Source: Candidatus Halobonum tyrrellensis G22 (GTDB taxonomy: Archaea > Halobacteriota > Halobacteria > Halobacteriales > Haloferacaceae). Taken from it: DNA of 38,409 nt. How positions within the stretch are numbered: the stretch's first letter is position 1; the number at the start of each line of letters is the position of its first letter. The notes under the pieces were generated by a model. That model was given only the letters and a program-made list of their open reading frames with translations, had not been told where the DNA came from and made no database searches. Shown here piece after piece: positions 24,111 to 30,952 of this stretch. The stretch covers positions 1 through 38,409 of the forward strand of contig NZ_ASGZ01000053.1 in assembly GCF_000495475.1 (NCBI RefSeq), in the 5' to 3' direction. The translations under genes were made by a program, and so were the position numbers.

Positions 24111-24114
24111 GGGC

Positions 24115-25428
24115 GTGCCGGCCGTCGTCGCGAAGCGGGTCGACCGCGGGAGCGCCAGCCTCGGCGAGATAACCGACCTCGCGGCGGCGGCGGGTTACGA
24201 GGTGGTCGGCACGCTGACGCAGACCCGCGAGGAGGATGCCGCCTACCACTTCGGCGAGGGGAAGGCGGACGAACTCGCCCGACTCGTCGTCGAGACGCGC
24301 GCGGAGGCGGTCATCGTCGACAACGAAGTCGGTCCCTACCAGACGTTCAACCTGGGACGGAAGCTCCCGGAGGACGTCGAGGTGATCGACCGGTTCACGC
24401 TGATACTCGACATCTTCGGCCAGCGGGCGAACACCCGGAAGGCACAGTTACAGGTCGAACTCGCGGAGTTGCGCTACGAACTCCCGCGCGCGGAGGTGAA
24501 GGCGAGCCTCGCCAAGCGCGACGAGCGCCCCGGGTTCATGGGGCTGGGCGAGTACGACGAGTCGCGCGAGCGCGACATCAAGTCGCAGATATCGCGGATC
24601 GACGACGAACTCGCCGACATCGCCGACAAGGAGGAGGAGCGCCGCGCCCGCCGGCGGGAGTCGGGGTTCGACCTCGTGGCGCTGGCGGGGTACACCAACG
24701 CGGGCAAGTCGACGCTGATGCGGCGGCTGGCCGCGGAACTCGACGTCGACGAGAACGACGACCGCCACCCGGACCTCGAGGAGACGGCGGAGTCGGAGGA
24801 CATGCTGTTCACCACGCTCGGCACCACCACCCGCCGCGCCGACACCGGGAAACGGGACGTCCTCTTGACCGACACGGTGGGGTTCATCTCCGACCTGCCC
24901 CACTGGCTGGTCGAGTCGTTCCGGTCGACGCTCGACTCGGTGTACCACGCGGACCTCGTCCTCCTGGTGGTCGACGGGAGCGAACCCGTCCCGGAGATGC
25001 GCGAGAAGTTGGTCACCTCCCACGACACGCTGTACGAGCGGAACGAGGCGCCGATCGTGACGGTGTTCAACAAGACCGACCGGCTGAGCGAGGAGGAACT
25101 CGGCGAGAAGCGCGAGGCGCTGTCGGCGCTCGCGCCCGACCCGGTCACCGTCTCGGGGTTGACCGGCGCGAACGTGGGCGACCTCCGCGAGCGCATCGAG
25201 TCGGAACTCCCCGACTGGAAGCGCGAGCGCCTGCTGCTCCCGCTGACCGACGACGCGATGAGTCTGGTGTCGTGGGTCCACGACAACGGCCACGTCGAAC
25301 GCGAGGAGTACGGCGACGAGGGCGACCACGTCACCCTGGAGTTCGAGGCTCGGCGGTCGGTGGTCGAACGGGCGCGCGCCCGTGCGGCCGAACTCGGTTC
25401 CCCCGAGGCGGGCGCGGAGTCGGCGTAG
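24115..25428 (+). CDS. hflX: GTPase HflX
   Basis: 437 residues from GTG (VPAVVAKRVD). The HflX N-terminal domain has DNEVGPYQTFNLGRKLP and FGQRANTRKAQLQVELAELR, then a coiled linker (~145-183) and the G domain: G1 GYTNAGKST (~192-200), G2 TTLGTTTR, G3 LTDTVGFISDLP, G4 FNKTD, G5 VSGLTG. HflX binds the large ribosomal subunit and in bacteria splits stalled ribosomes; archaeal HflX also binds it. The open frame extends to 24073, but the 14 extra residues are unlike the family and the spacer contains a short upstream ORF. No TATA lies 25-30 nt before 24115, so translation relies on a leader. Confidence 0.92.
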   Translation: MPAVVAKRVDRGSASLGEITDLAAAAGYEVVGTLTQTREEDAAYHFGEGKADELARLVVETRAEAVIVDNEVGPYQTFNLGRKLPEDVEVIDRFTLILDIFGQRANTRKAQLQVELAELRYELPRAEVKASLAKRDERPGFMGLGEYDESRERDIKSQISRIDDELADIADKEEERRARRRESGFDLVALAGYTNAGKSTLMRRLAAELDVDENDDRHPDLEETAESEDMLFTTLGTTTRRADTGKRDVLLTDTVGFISDLPHWLVESFRSTLDSVYHADLVLLVVDGSEPVPEMREKLVTSHDTLYERNEAPIVTVFNKTDRLSEEELGEKREALSALAPDPVTVSGLTGANVGDLRERIESELPDWKRERLLLPLTDDAMSLVSWVHDNGHVEREEYGDEGDHVTLEFEARRSVVERARARAAELGSPEAGAESA

Positions 25429-25477
25429 CGCCGCCCGCGGCGGCCGCGCCGCGGGTGCCGGTGCCGTAGCGCCGCCC
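25425..25477. repeat. 12-bp direct repeat after hflX
   Basis: GTAGCGCCGCCC occurs at 25425-25436, spanning the hflX stop, and at 25466-25477. In between is a very GC-rich, self-complementary stretch. It may be a 3'-end structure. Confidence 0.6.
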
Positions 25478-25564
25478 TACGCCGCCCGGCGGCGGGGGCG
25501 ACGCCCGCGTAACGGCGCCCTACGCCCGACGAAGGGACCGCCGAGCCGTCGGGAACGGGGGGCG

Positions 25565-25572
25565 TAACTAAT
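25565..25572 (+). promoter_or_regulatory. TATA-like element of the 47-residue protein gene
   Basis: TAACTAAT centred 27-28 nt before the ATG at 25596, a clear AT island in GC-rich DNA. Confidence 0.6.
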
Positions 25573-25595
25573 CCCGTCGCTCGGCAGGTGCGAGT

Positions 25596-25739
25596 ATGTC
25601 GATCGAAGGCGTGTTCCACGTCGTGTGTCACGACTGCCCAACCGAATCGCTCCGGTACACGGAGTCGGACGCCGAGAACACCGCGGCGGCGCACACCGAC
25701 TCCACCGACCACCACGTCTCCGTCGGGCGGCTTGAGTAG
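25596..25739 (+). CDS. 47-residue conserved haloarchaeal protein
   Basis: ATG at 25596 to TAG at 25737-25739. It reads MSIEGVFHVVCHDCPTESL, a CHDC knuckle at about 11-14, then an acidic/His-rich helix (AENTAAAHTDSTDHH) and VSVGRLE. The promoter spacing is ideal. The pattern (a single CxxC plus several His) suggests metal binding and matches a small haloarchaeal family I recall without a named function. Confidence 0.8.
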   Translation: MSIEGVFHVVCHDCPTESLRYTESDAENTAAAHTDSTDHHVSVGRLE

Positions 25740-25827
25740 TCGGGACGGGGACCCAGCCGAACCGTCCCCCGTCGCCACCGGCGTCGGGACCACACCACGT
25801 ATACGGCCGGCCGTCCGTGGTCGCCGT

Positions 25828-26640
25828 ATGTCGCCCGACGCCGCCGCGGACGTTTCCGACCGCCTCGAAGCCTGCCGAACCGCCGCCGAGCGCGGCGGCC
25901 GCCTCGCACTCGACTCGTTCCGGACCGATCTGACCGTCGAGACGAAGGCCGACCCGATGGACGCGGTGACGGAGGTGGACCGCGCGGTCCAGCGGGAGGT
26001 CATCGACTACCTCGACGAGCGCTACCCCGACGAGCCGGTGGTCGGCGAGGAGGAGGACGCGCTGAAGGAGGTGCCCGCCGAGGGACCCGCCTGGGTGGTC
26101 GACCCCATCGACGGGACGAGCAACTACGTCGCGGGCAACCGCAACTGGGTGACCAGCGTCGCGTTCGTCCGCGACGGCGAGGGGGTCGTCGCCGTCAACG
26201 CCATGCCCGCGACCGGCGACACGTACGCCGCGGGCGCCGACGGGACGACCCGCGACGGCGACCCCGCGACGACCAGCGACCGGACCGACCCCGCGTCGTT
26301 CCTCGTCCACCCCATCTTCGGGCGCTCGCGGACCGAGCGACGGGAACTCGTCGCGGCCGTCGAGACGGCGATGGAGGAGTTCGGCGACGCCCGCCGGGTC
26401 GGCGCCGCGCAGGCGGCGCTGTCGGGGGTGGCGTGCGGCGAACTCGAAGCCGCGGTGTCGACGGTGACGCTCAACGACTGGGACACGGTCGCGGGCGTCC
26501 ACCTGGTCCGGCGGGCGGGCGGAACCGTCACCGACGCGCGCGGCGACCGGTGGACGCCCGGCGCCGACGGGCTACTCGCGTCGAACGGCGAGGCGCACGG
26601 ACGGCTGGTCGAGGCGTTCGACCCGGCCGACGGCGCGTGA
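25828..26640 (+). CDS. inositol monophosphatase family phosphatase
   Basis: 270 residues. The metal-binding motifs are GEEED (~75-79), WVVDPIDGTSNYV (~90-102) and NDWDTVAGVHLVRRAGG (~212-228). Archaeal members often act on inositol-1-phosphate and/or fructose-1,6-bisphosphate, and the sequence does not decide between them. GTATA at 25799-25803 lies 27 nt upstream of the ATG at 25828. The frame is open back to 25588 only as a shadow of the preceding small gene. A short disordered loop (TTRDGDPATTSDRTDP) lies mid-protein. Confidence 0.9.
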   Translation: MSPDAAADVSDRLEACRTAAERGGRLALDSFRTDLTVETKADPMDAVTEVDRAVQREVIDYLDERYPDEPVVGEEEDALKEVPAEGPAWVVDPIDGTSNYVAGNRNWVTSVAFVRDGEGVVAVNAMPATGDTYAAGADGTTRDGDPATTSDRTDPASFLVHPIFGRSRTERRELVAAVETAMEEFGDARRVGAAQAALSGVACGELEAAVSTVTLNDWDTVAGVHLVRRAGGTVTDARGDRWTPGADGLLASNGEAHGRLVEAFDPADGA

Positions 26641-26721
26641 GAGGGCGGGCGCGCGGACGCGGAGAACGAGCGGAGCGCGCGACCGACGGTCGTAGCCCAG
26701 CGGGCGATGTCGACTCCCGAG

Positions 26722-27057
26722 TTACCGCAGCGACTCGACCACGTCGAGTAGGTCCTCCTTCTCCTGGACGCCGACGAGGCGTTCGGCCTCCTCGCCGTCG
26801 GCGTAGAACTGGAGCGCGGGGATGCCGCGGACGCCCGCCTCCTGTGCGAGCGCCTGGTGTTCGTCGACGTCGACTTTCAGCACGGTGAGGTCGTCGACCT
26901 CCGCGGCGAGTTCCTCGACGGTGGGCGCGAGCATCTGACACGGGCCACACCAGTCGGCGTGGTAGTCGACGAGGACGATGCCCTCGGACGTGAGTTCCTC
27001 GAACTGCTCGGTGCTCTCGACGTGAACCGGTTCGGAACGCGAAGTCTGGCTGCTCAC
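26722..27057 (-). CDS. trxA: thioredoxin
   Basis: 111 residues from GTG at 27055-27057 (VSSQTSRSEPVHVES). The active site ADWCGPCQMLAP (~31-42) has both redox cysteines, and the cis-Pro loop is GIPALQFY. Classical thioredoxin fold and length, reducing protein disulfides. An alternative GTG at 27072 was rejected because the TATA element at 27081-27085 is only ~11 nt away from it but 26 nt from 27057. Convergent with the inositol-phosphatase gene (81-nt gap). Confidence 0.94.
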   Translation of the reverse strand: MSSQTSRSEPVHVESTEQFEELTSEGIVLVDYHADWCGPCQMLAPTVEELAAEVDDLTVLKVDVDEHQALAQEAGVRGIPALQFYADGEEAERLVGVQEKEDLLDVVESLR

Positions 27058-27080
27058 GCACTGAGTTCGCACGGTCGGGG

Positions 27081-27085
27081 TATAA
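27081..27085 (-). promoter_or_regulatory. TATA box of the thioredoxin gene
   Basis: TTATA on the minus strand, 26 nt before the GTG at 27057. It decides the start codon and predicts a leaderless mRNA beginning with GTG. Confidence 0.65.
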
Positions 27086-27152
27086 CGGTTCCACGTGCGT
27101 GCCGGGCGAGCGCACGACCGTCGCGCGGTCTGACCGCCCCCCGGAGCCGGGG

Positions 27153-27929
27153 TCAGACCCGATACGAGAGCAGCACGCCGTCGTCCAGCCGTTCGACCTC
27201 GACGAGTTCCAGGTCGGCGAACCCGTCGACGAACCCCTCGCCGTCGGCGAGCGTCGGCGCGTCGCGGCCGCCGACCAGCAGCGACCCGACGTACAGCGTG
27301 AGTTCGTCGACCAGCCCGGCCGCGAACAGCGAGAAGATGAGCTCGCCGCCGCCCTCGACCATGAGGCGGTCGACCCCGCGGTCGCCGAGTTCCGCGAGCG
27401 CCGCCGACAGGTCGACGCGCCCGCTCGCGCCGTCGCCCCCATCCGCGTCCCTGCCCGCGCTGTCGTTCCCGCTCGCATCCCCGTCCCCGCTCGCGCCGTC
27501 GTCGGCGCCCGCTCGCCCGTCCTCGGGGTCCCTCCCGTCGGCGCCGACCACGACCACCTCCGCGCCCGCGTCGTCGAGCGCGTCAACCGCGTCGGGGTCG
27601 GCGCGGTCGGTCACGAGCACGTACGTCTCGGCGGCGTCGTCGAGGACGCGCGCGTCGGGCGGCGTCCGGGCGCGGGAGTCGGCGACCACCCGCGCGGGGT
27701 TGCCCGGCCGGCCGTTACGGAGGCGGTGGACCCGGCGGTCCTCCTCGTCGACCGTGAGCTGCGGGTCGTCCGCGAGCACCGTCCCGACGCCGACCATGAC
27801 CGCGTCGGCGGCGGCGCGGATCCGGTCGACCCGGTCGAAGTCGGCGGCGCCGCTGATGGCGACCTGGTCGCGCCGGCGCGAGGAGAGTTTGCCGTCGGCC
27901 GAGACGGCGGCGTTGACGTGGACGTACAC
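27153..27929 (-). CDS. RibD-C type reductase, likely archaeal riboflavin-pathway pyrimidine reductase
   Basis: 258 residues from GTG (VYVHVNAAVSADGKLSS). The RibD C-terminal reductase landmarks are VNAAVSADGK, MVGVGTVLADDPQL, ARVVADSRARTP, and RLMVEGGGELIFSLFAAG followed by LVGGRDAPT. Archaeal homologues reduce 2,5-diamino-6-ribosylamino-pyrimidinone phosphate with NADPH in riboflavin and F420 synthesis. A ~40-residue Gly/Asp/Ser/Ala insertion (~130-172) is unusually long and low-complexity. The gene lies 28 nt downstream of the uS10-like gene with no AT element in between, so it is probably co-transcribed. Confidence 0.88.
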   Translation of the reverse strand: MYVHVNAAVSADGKLSSRRRDQVAISGAADFDRVDRIRAAADAVMVGVGTVLADDPQLTVDEEDRRVHRLRNGRPGNPARVVADSRARTPPDARVLDDAAETYVLVTDRADPDAVDALDDAGAEVVVVGADGRDPEDGRAGADDGASGDGDASGNDSAGRDADGGDGASGRVDLSAALAELGDRGVDRLMVEGGGELIFSLFAAGLVDELTLYVGSLLVGGRDAPTLADGEGFVDGFADLELVEVERLDDGVLLSYRV

Positions 27930-27957
27930 GGGTACGGTGTGGCGGGTCGCTCGGCGG

Positions 27958-28287
27958 CTACGCCCTGTAGCCGACGGCCCGCTTCTGGTCGACCTCTATC
28001 TCGACGTGGACCGAGTCGGGGAACTCCATGTGGCCCACCTCGCGGGCGATGTGGTCGTTGCCGTGGATCTCCAGGCGGCGGGCGAACACCTCGTACCCCC
28101 ACGACCCGAGTTCGGCGCCGGGGGCGAGCCGGTCGTACAGCGGGACGCGCACCCGTTCGGACGGCTCGGTGTGCGGGCCTTTACACTCGGCGCCCTTGCG
28201 TTCGAGCATCTCGCGGAGGCTGTCGACGGTGTCGTCGAGAGCGTCCCGGTCGCCGCTCTGGAACCGGAGTTTCGTGACGAAAGGCAT
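27958..28287 (-). CDS. uS10-like protein (uS10/mL48 family paralogue)
   Basis: 109 residues: MPFVTKLRFQSGDRDALDDT, then KGAECKGPHTEPSERVRVP, the WGYEVFARRLEIHGND strand pair and FPDSVHVEIEVDQKRAV. The spacing of KGPH, RVPxY and the final FPDxVHVEIEV matches the small-subunit uS10 fold, but differs from the main haloarchaeal uS10 (about 102 residues, different N-terminus by recall). It is therefore probably a paralogue of unknown role. The ATG at 28285-28287 starts the family; a longer frame to 28506 is arginine-rich and rejected. TTTTAG on the minus strand at about 28321-28326 gives a TATA ~37 nt upstream, so a leader of ~10 nt is likely. It is first in an operon with the RibD-type reductase. 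Confidence 0.75.
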   Translation of the reverse strand: MPFVTKLRFQSGDRDALDDTVDSLREMLERKGAECKGPHTEPSERVRVPLYDRLAPGAELGSWGYEVFARRLEIHGNDHIAREVGHMEFPDSVHVEIEVDQKRAVGYRA

Positions 28288-28483
28288 GGTTGGGTCTAAA
28301 GGCACGTAGGAACGCCGACGCCTAAAAGCGCACCTACCTCCGTCCGTCGCGCCCGCGACGCGGGCGACGGCTGGGCGGGCGAGTGGTGGGAGCGTGGACG
28401 TCCGCGACGGGGGTCGAGCGCGCCGTGACCGGCGGTCCCGGCCGGGAAACTCGGCCAGCCACGGTCGTAGCTCCGATATTCTC

Positions 28484-28487
28484 TTAT
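28484..28487 (+). promoter_or_regulatory. TATA-like element of the Nudix gene
   Basis: TTAT within ATTCTCTTATG, centred 26 nt before the ATG at 28512, so the start is set there and not at the earlier in-frame ATG at 28383. Confidence 0.5.
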
Positions 28488-28511
28488 GACGGGGTCGCTT
28501 ATCCACCCGTA

Positions 28512-28970
28512 ATGCCGGTCGAAGCGACCAGTGCTGGAGCCATCCTCTTCCGCGACACCCGCGACCGCAGGGAGTACCTACTCCTGAAGAGCCGACCCGG
28601 GGACTGGGAGTTCCCGAAAGGGGGCGTCGAGGGGGAAGAGGAGCTTCAGCAGACGGCGATCAGGGAAGTACAGGAAGAAGCCGGAATAGCCGAGTTCAGA
28701 CTCATCGACGGGTTCCGCGAGGAGTACAACTACGTGTTCGAGGCCGGGGGGAACACCATCCACAAGACGGTCCACCTGTTCATCGCCCACTCGTTCGAGG
28801 CGAGCGCGGAGCTGTCGAACGAGCACCGCGACCTCCAGTGGCGCGACTACGAGCAGGCGCTCAACACCATCACCCAGGACGGCCCGCGCGACATCCTCCG
28901 GGAGGCGCACGACTACCTCGACGCGTTGGACGCCGACGAGAACTACCTCCTCGGCCAGCAGTCGGGCTGA
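28512..28970 (+). CDS. Nudix hydrolase, diadenosine-tetraphosphatase-like
   Basis: 152 residues. The Nudix box fits G-x5-E-x7-REV-x-EE-x-GI exactly, beginning with the first Gly of PKGGVEGEE (~35) and ending EEAGIAE. It is preceded by YLLLKSRPGDWEFPKG, typical of Ap4A hydrolases, and followed by INxEHRDLQW-like SNEHRDLQWRDYEQA. These enzymes hydrolyse nucleoside diphosphates linked to other groups, often alarmone-like Ap4A, using Mg2+. Base usage in the first half is less GC-rich than in the surroundings. A strong hairpin follows 39 nt after the stop. Confidence 0.92.
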   Translation: MPVEATSAGAILFRDTRDRREYLLLKSRPGDWEFPKGGVEGEEELQQTAIREVQEEAGIAEFRLIDGFREEYNYVFEAGGNTIHKTVHLFIAHSFEASAELSNEHRDLQWRDYEQALNTITQDGPRDILREAHDYLDALDADENYLLGQQSG

Positions 28971-29009
28971 GCTGTCGCGGCGGTAGCCGGCCGACGCGCG
29001 AGCGGCCGG

Positions 29010-29033
29010 CCGGCGGGGCCGATGCCCCGCCGG
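29010..29033. terminator. 10-bp perfect hairpin after the Nudix gene (possible terminator)
   Basis: CCGGCGGGGC-CGAT-GCCCCGCCGG forms a 10-bp stem with a 4-base loop, starting 39 nt after the Nudix stop and ending ~75 nt before the promoter of the next gene. There is no T-tract after it, so it is not a classical archaeal terminator. It may protect the 3' end or halt polymerase. Confidence 0.5.
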
Positions 29034-29138
29034 AGCGGTAGCCACGGCCGTCGGCGGAGGCCCCGCACGCCGGCCCGGGTTCGCGGCCGCGACGGGTCCA
29101 CCGAAACCGCTATCGGAGCGTCCGCCCGACGGTGTGGC

Positions 29139-30176
29139 GTGTACTCGGGCGCGGGCGACAGCGAGTTCTCGTTCGAGCTGTCGGTGTGTCGGTGGGCCGA
29201 ACTCGCGTGGCACCCCGTCGCGGGCGACCGGCCGGCCGTCGTCGCGCGCCAACTCGGCACGCGCGAGCGCCGCTGGGACACGGTGGTGCTGGAGGTCGAC
29301 CCCGGCGCGTTCGCCGCCCGTCGCCGCCTCGGCGAGCGGGGACTCGACCGCGACCTCCTGCGGGTGGTCCGCGGCGCGCCCGCCGACTACGAGTGGTACC
29401 GCGACGCGCTCGACGATCCGGGGTTCCCGTGGCGGTACGTCCGCGAGGCGGTCCACCGCGCCGCCGACCGCGGGCTGGTCGAGACGCGGACGGGCGCGAA
29501 CGGCCGCGTCGAGTTCCGCCGGCAGCCCGAGGACCCGCCGTACCCCGACTGGGTCGAACGGGTCGTCGTCGTCGAGAACAAACCCGACCTCGACGCGAGC
29601 GCCGCGAGCGCGCTCGCGGGCCAGTTGCGCCACGACGTCGACGCGGGGTTCGCCGACGAGGTGTGGCTGGCGACCGGCGCGACGGGGCGGCGGGTGTCGC
29701 CCGCGCTCTTGGAAGACACGCCGGTCGAGGCGGGCGTACTGGAGTTCGACTTCTCCGCGGGCGTCGACGCGGGCGCCGCGGAGGTGGTGTGGGGCCCGGC
29801 GCGACTCGACGCCGACGCCGACCCGGACCGACGGCTCGAACTCGCCGAGCGGGCGTACGGGACGGGCTGGCGCGACTTCCGGGAGACGATGCGCCCCGAC
29901 TGCCGGTCGTTCTCGCTCCGGCGGGCGGGGCGGGCGCTACTCCCCCACTGCGGGGCGAAGGGGCGTCACCAGACCGCCGCGGAGTGTTCCGGCTCCTGTC
30001 GGCAGTTCGCGCCCGAGCCGCCGGGCTGGCGGGTCGGCGGGTGGCCCGTCGAGGGGGGACCGGGGAAGGGGGTCCGGGCGCTGTTGGCGCGGCGGCGCGA
30101 GCGCGAGCGTGACCGCGCCGCCGCGGACGGAGGTGCGGGCGACGCCGGGGAGTCGGCCGCGGGGCGGTCGGACTGA
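29139..30176 (+). CDS. DUF5787 protein, candidate Fe-S PD-(D/E)XK nuclease
   Basis: 345 residues from GTG (VYSGAGDSEFSFELSVCRWAEL). Family by recall: DUF5787, function unknown. Several features fit a restriction-endonuclease-like nuclease: an N-terminal helix with Glu and Cys17, a strand WDTVVLEVD (46-54), YPDWVERVVVVENK with Pro136-Asp137 and E146-x-K148, then a helix with Gln162 (GQLRHD) and strand DEVWLATG. Cys255, 271, 283 and 287 cluster near the C-terminus (PDCRSF, PHCGAK, AECSGSC). One N-terminal plus several C-terminal cysteines is the Cas4/AddB-type Fe-S layout. The C-terminus ends in an Arg/Glu-rich, then Gly/Asp-rich tail. GCTATC at 29110-29115 lies 27 nt upstream, supporting a leaderless GTG start. 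The nuclease idea is my inference. Confidence 0.8.
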   Translation: MYSGAGDSEFSFELSVCRWAELAWHPVAGDRPAVVARQLGTRERRWDTVVLEVDPGAFAARRRLGERGLDRDLLRVVRGAPADYEWYRDALDDPGFPWRYVREAVHRAADRGLVETRTGANGRVEFRRQPEDPPYPDWVERVVVVENKPDLDASAASALAGQLRHDVDAGFADEVWLATGATGRRVSPALLEDTPVEAGVLEFDFSAGVDAGAAEVVWGPARLDADADPDRRLELAERAYGTGWRDFRETMRPDCRSFSLRRAGRALLPHCGAKGRHQTAAECSGSCRQFAPEPPGWRVGGWPVEGGPGKGVRALLARRRERERDRAAADGGAGDAGESAAGRSD

Positions 30177-30203
30177 GCCGTCGGCGGGCGCACTCCGGGT
30201 CCG

Positions 30204-30707
30204 CTACTCGCTGACTTCCACGTCGACGGCGTCGCGGTCGACCGACAGCCGGAACGTCGGGACGGTGCGGTACTCCACCTCGACGACGCCCTTCCGGCGG
30301 AGGCTCTGGAGCGCCTGCCGGACGTCCTCGGCCTCGGGGTCGGCGCCGAACCGGTCGCGCACCTTGTGGAGCACCGACACCACGGACTCGGAGCGCTCGT
30401 CGGGACCGGGCGCGACGGCGAACACCTGCGCGTGGAGTTCGGGCACCCGGATCCGGTCGGGGACGCCGCCCCCGTCGCCGTCGTCCTCGACGCCGGGGTC
30501 GACGCCCGTGCGGTCCGCCGCCTCGCTCGTCGCGCGGATGAGGCTGTTGTCGTCGCGGTAGTAGTAGTCCGAGAGGTGGGTCTCGAGGTACTGGTGGACC
30601 TCGCTCCCGCCCTCCATCCCCCACCGCTCTTGGAGTTCGGAGTTCTTGGTCGGCTGGAGGCGGACGACGTCCGCGAGGCGGTCCAACTCCTCGTCGGTGA
30701 GGCTCAT
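30204..30707 (-). CDS. DUF5797 family protein (helix-turn-helix-like)
   Basis: 167 residues. MSLTDEELDRLADVVRLQPTK starts a conserved N-terminal segment followed by NSELQERWGM, VHQYLETHLSDYYYRDDNSL and IRATSEAA, a pattern resembling a winged helix. The second half (SVLHKVRDRFGADP, DVRQALQSLRRKGVVEVEYRT) looks like a second helical/wing unit. Family by recall is haloarchaeal DUF5797; DNA binding is a reasonable guess, not shown. A TATTT-like AT element at 30730-30736 lies ~26 nt upstream of the ATG. Convergent with the DUF5787 gene (27-nt gap). Confidence 0.8.
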   Translation of the reverse strand: MSLTDEELDRLADVVRLQPTKNSELQERWGMEGGSEVHQYLETHLSDYYYRDDNSLIRATSEAADRTGVDPGVEDDGDGGGVPDRIRVPELHAQVFAVAPGPDERSESVVSVLHKVRDRFGADPEAEDVRQALQSLRRKGVVEVEYRTVPTFRLSVDRDAVDVEVSE

Positions 30708-30952
30708 CGCCGGGGCGTTCCGCCCGGGAGTATTTGGTCCCCCCGGTTCCGCGCGGTTCCGGCGCGGTTCCCCGTTCGTGCGGTCACCGCCCCGTGCGGT
30801 CGCCCCGCGGGGTCGAGGACGGAGGACCGGGTCGGACGCCGCTCCCCGTCGCCCGGTCGGGTCGGCGGACGCCCCCGGACGAGCGGCACCGTCGCGCGGT
30901 CGGGCCGCGCCGACCCTGTACGGTTTAGTCGCCGCCAGTCGACTCGACGGGT

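Noticed and set aside
24073-24114. Longer HflX N-terminus from 24073
   Set aside because: The extra residues (MRPNARWRAPVPEG) are unlike HflX, the codon is GTG without a promoter at the right distance, and another short ORF occupies the region.
29139-30176. Assigning DUF5787 as Cas4 of a defence system
   Set aside because: There are no cas genes nearby and the cysteine spacing differs from canonical Cas4; only the broader nuclease-fold idea is retained.
30708-30952. Possible small RNA or gene between DUF5797 and the hydratase
   Set aside because: Only the two divergent promoters are visible; short GGTTCC and GTGCGGTC repeats look like local GC-rich slippage.
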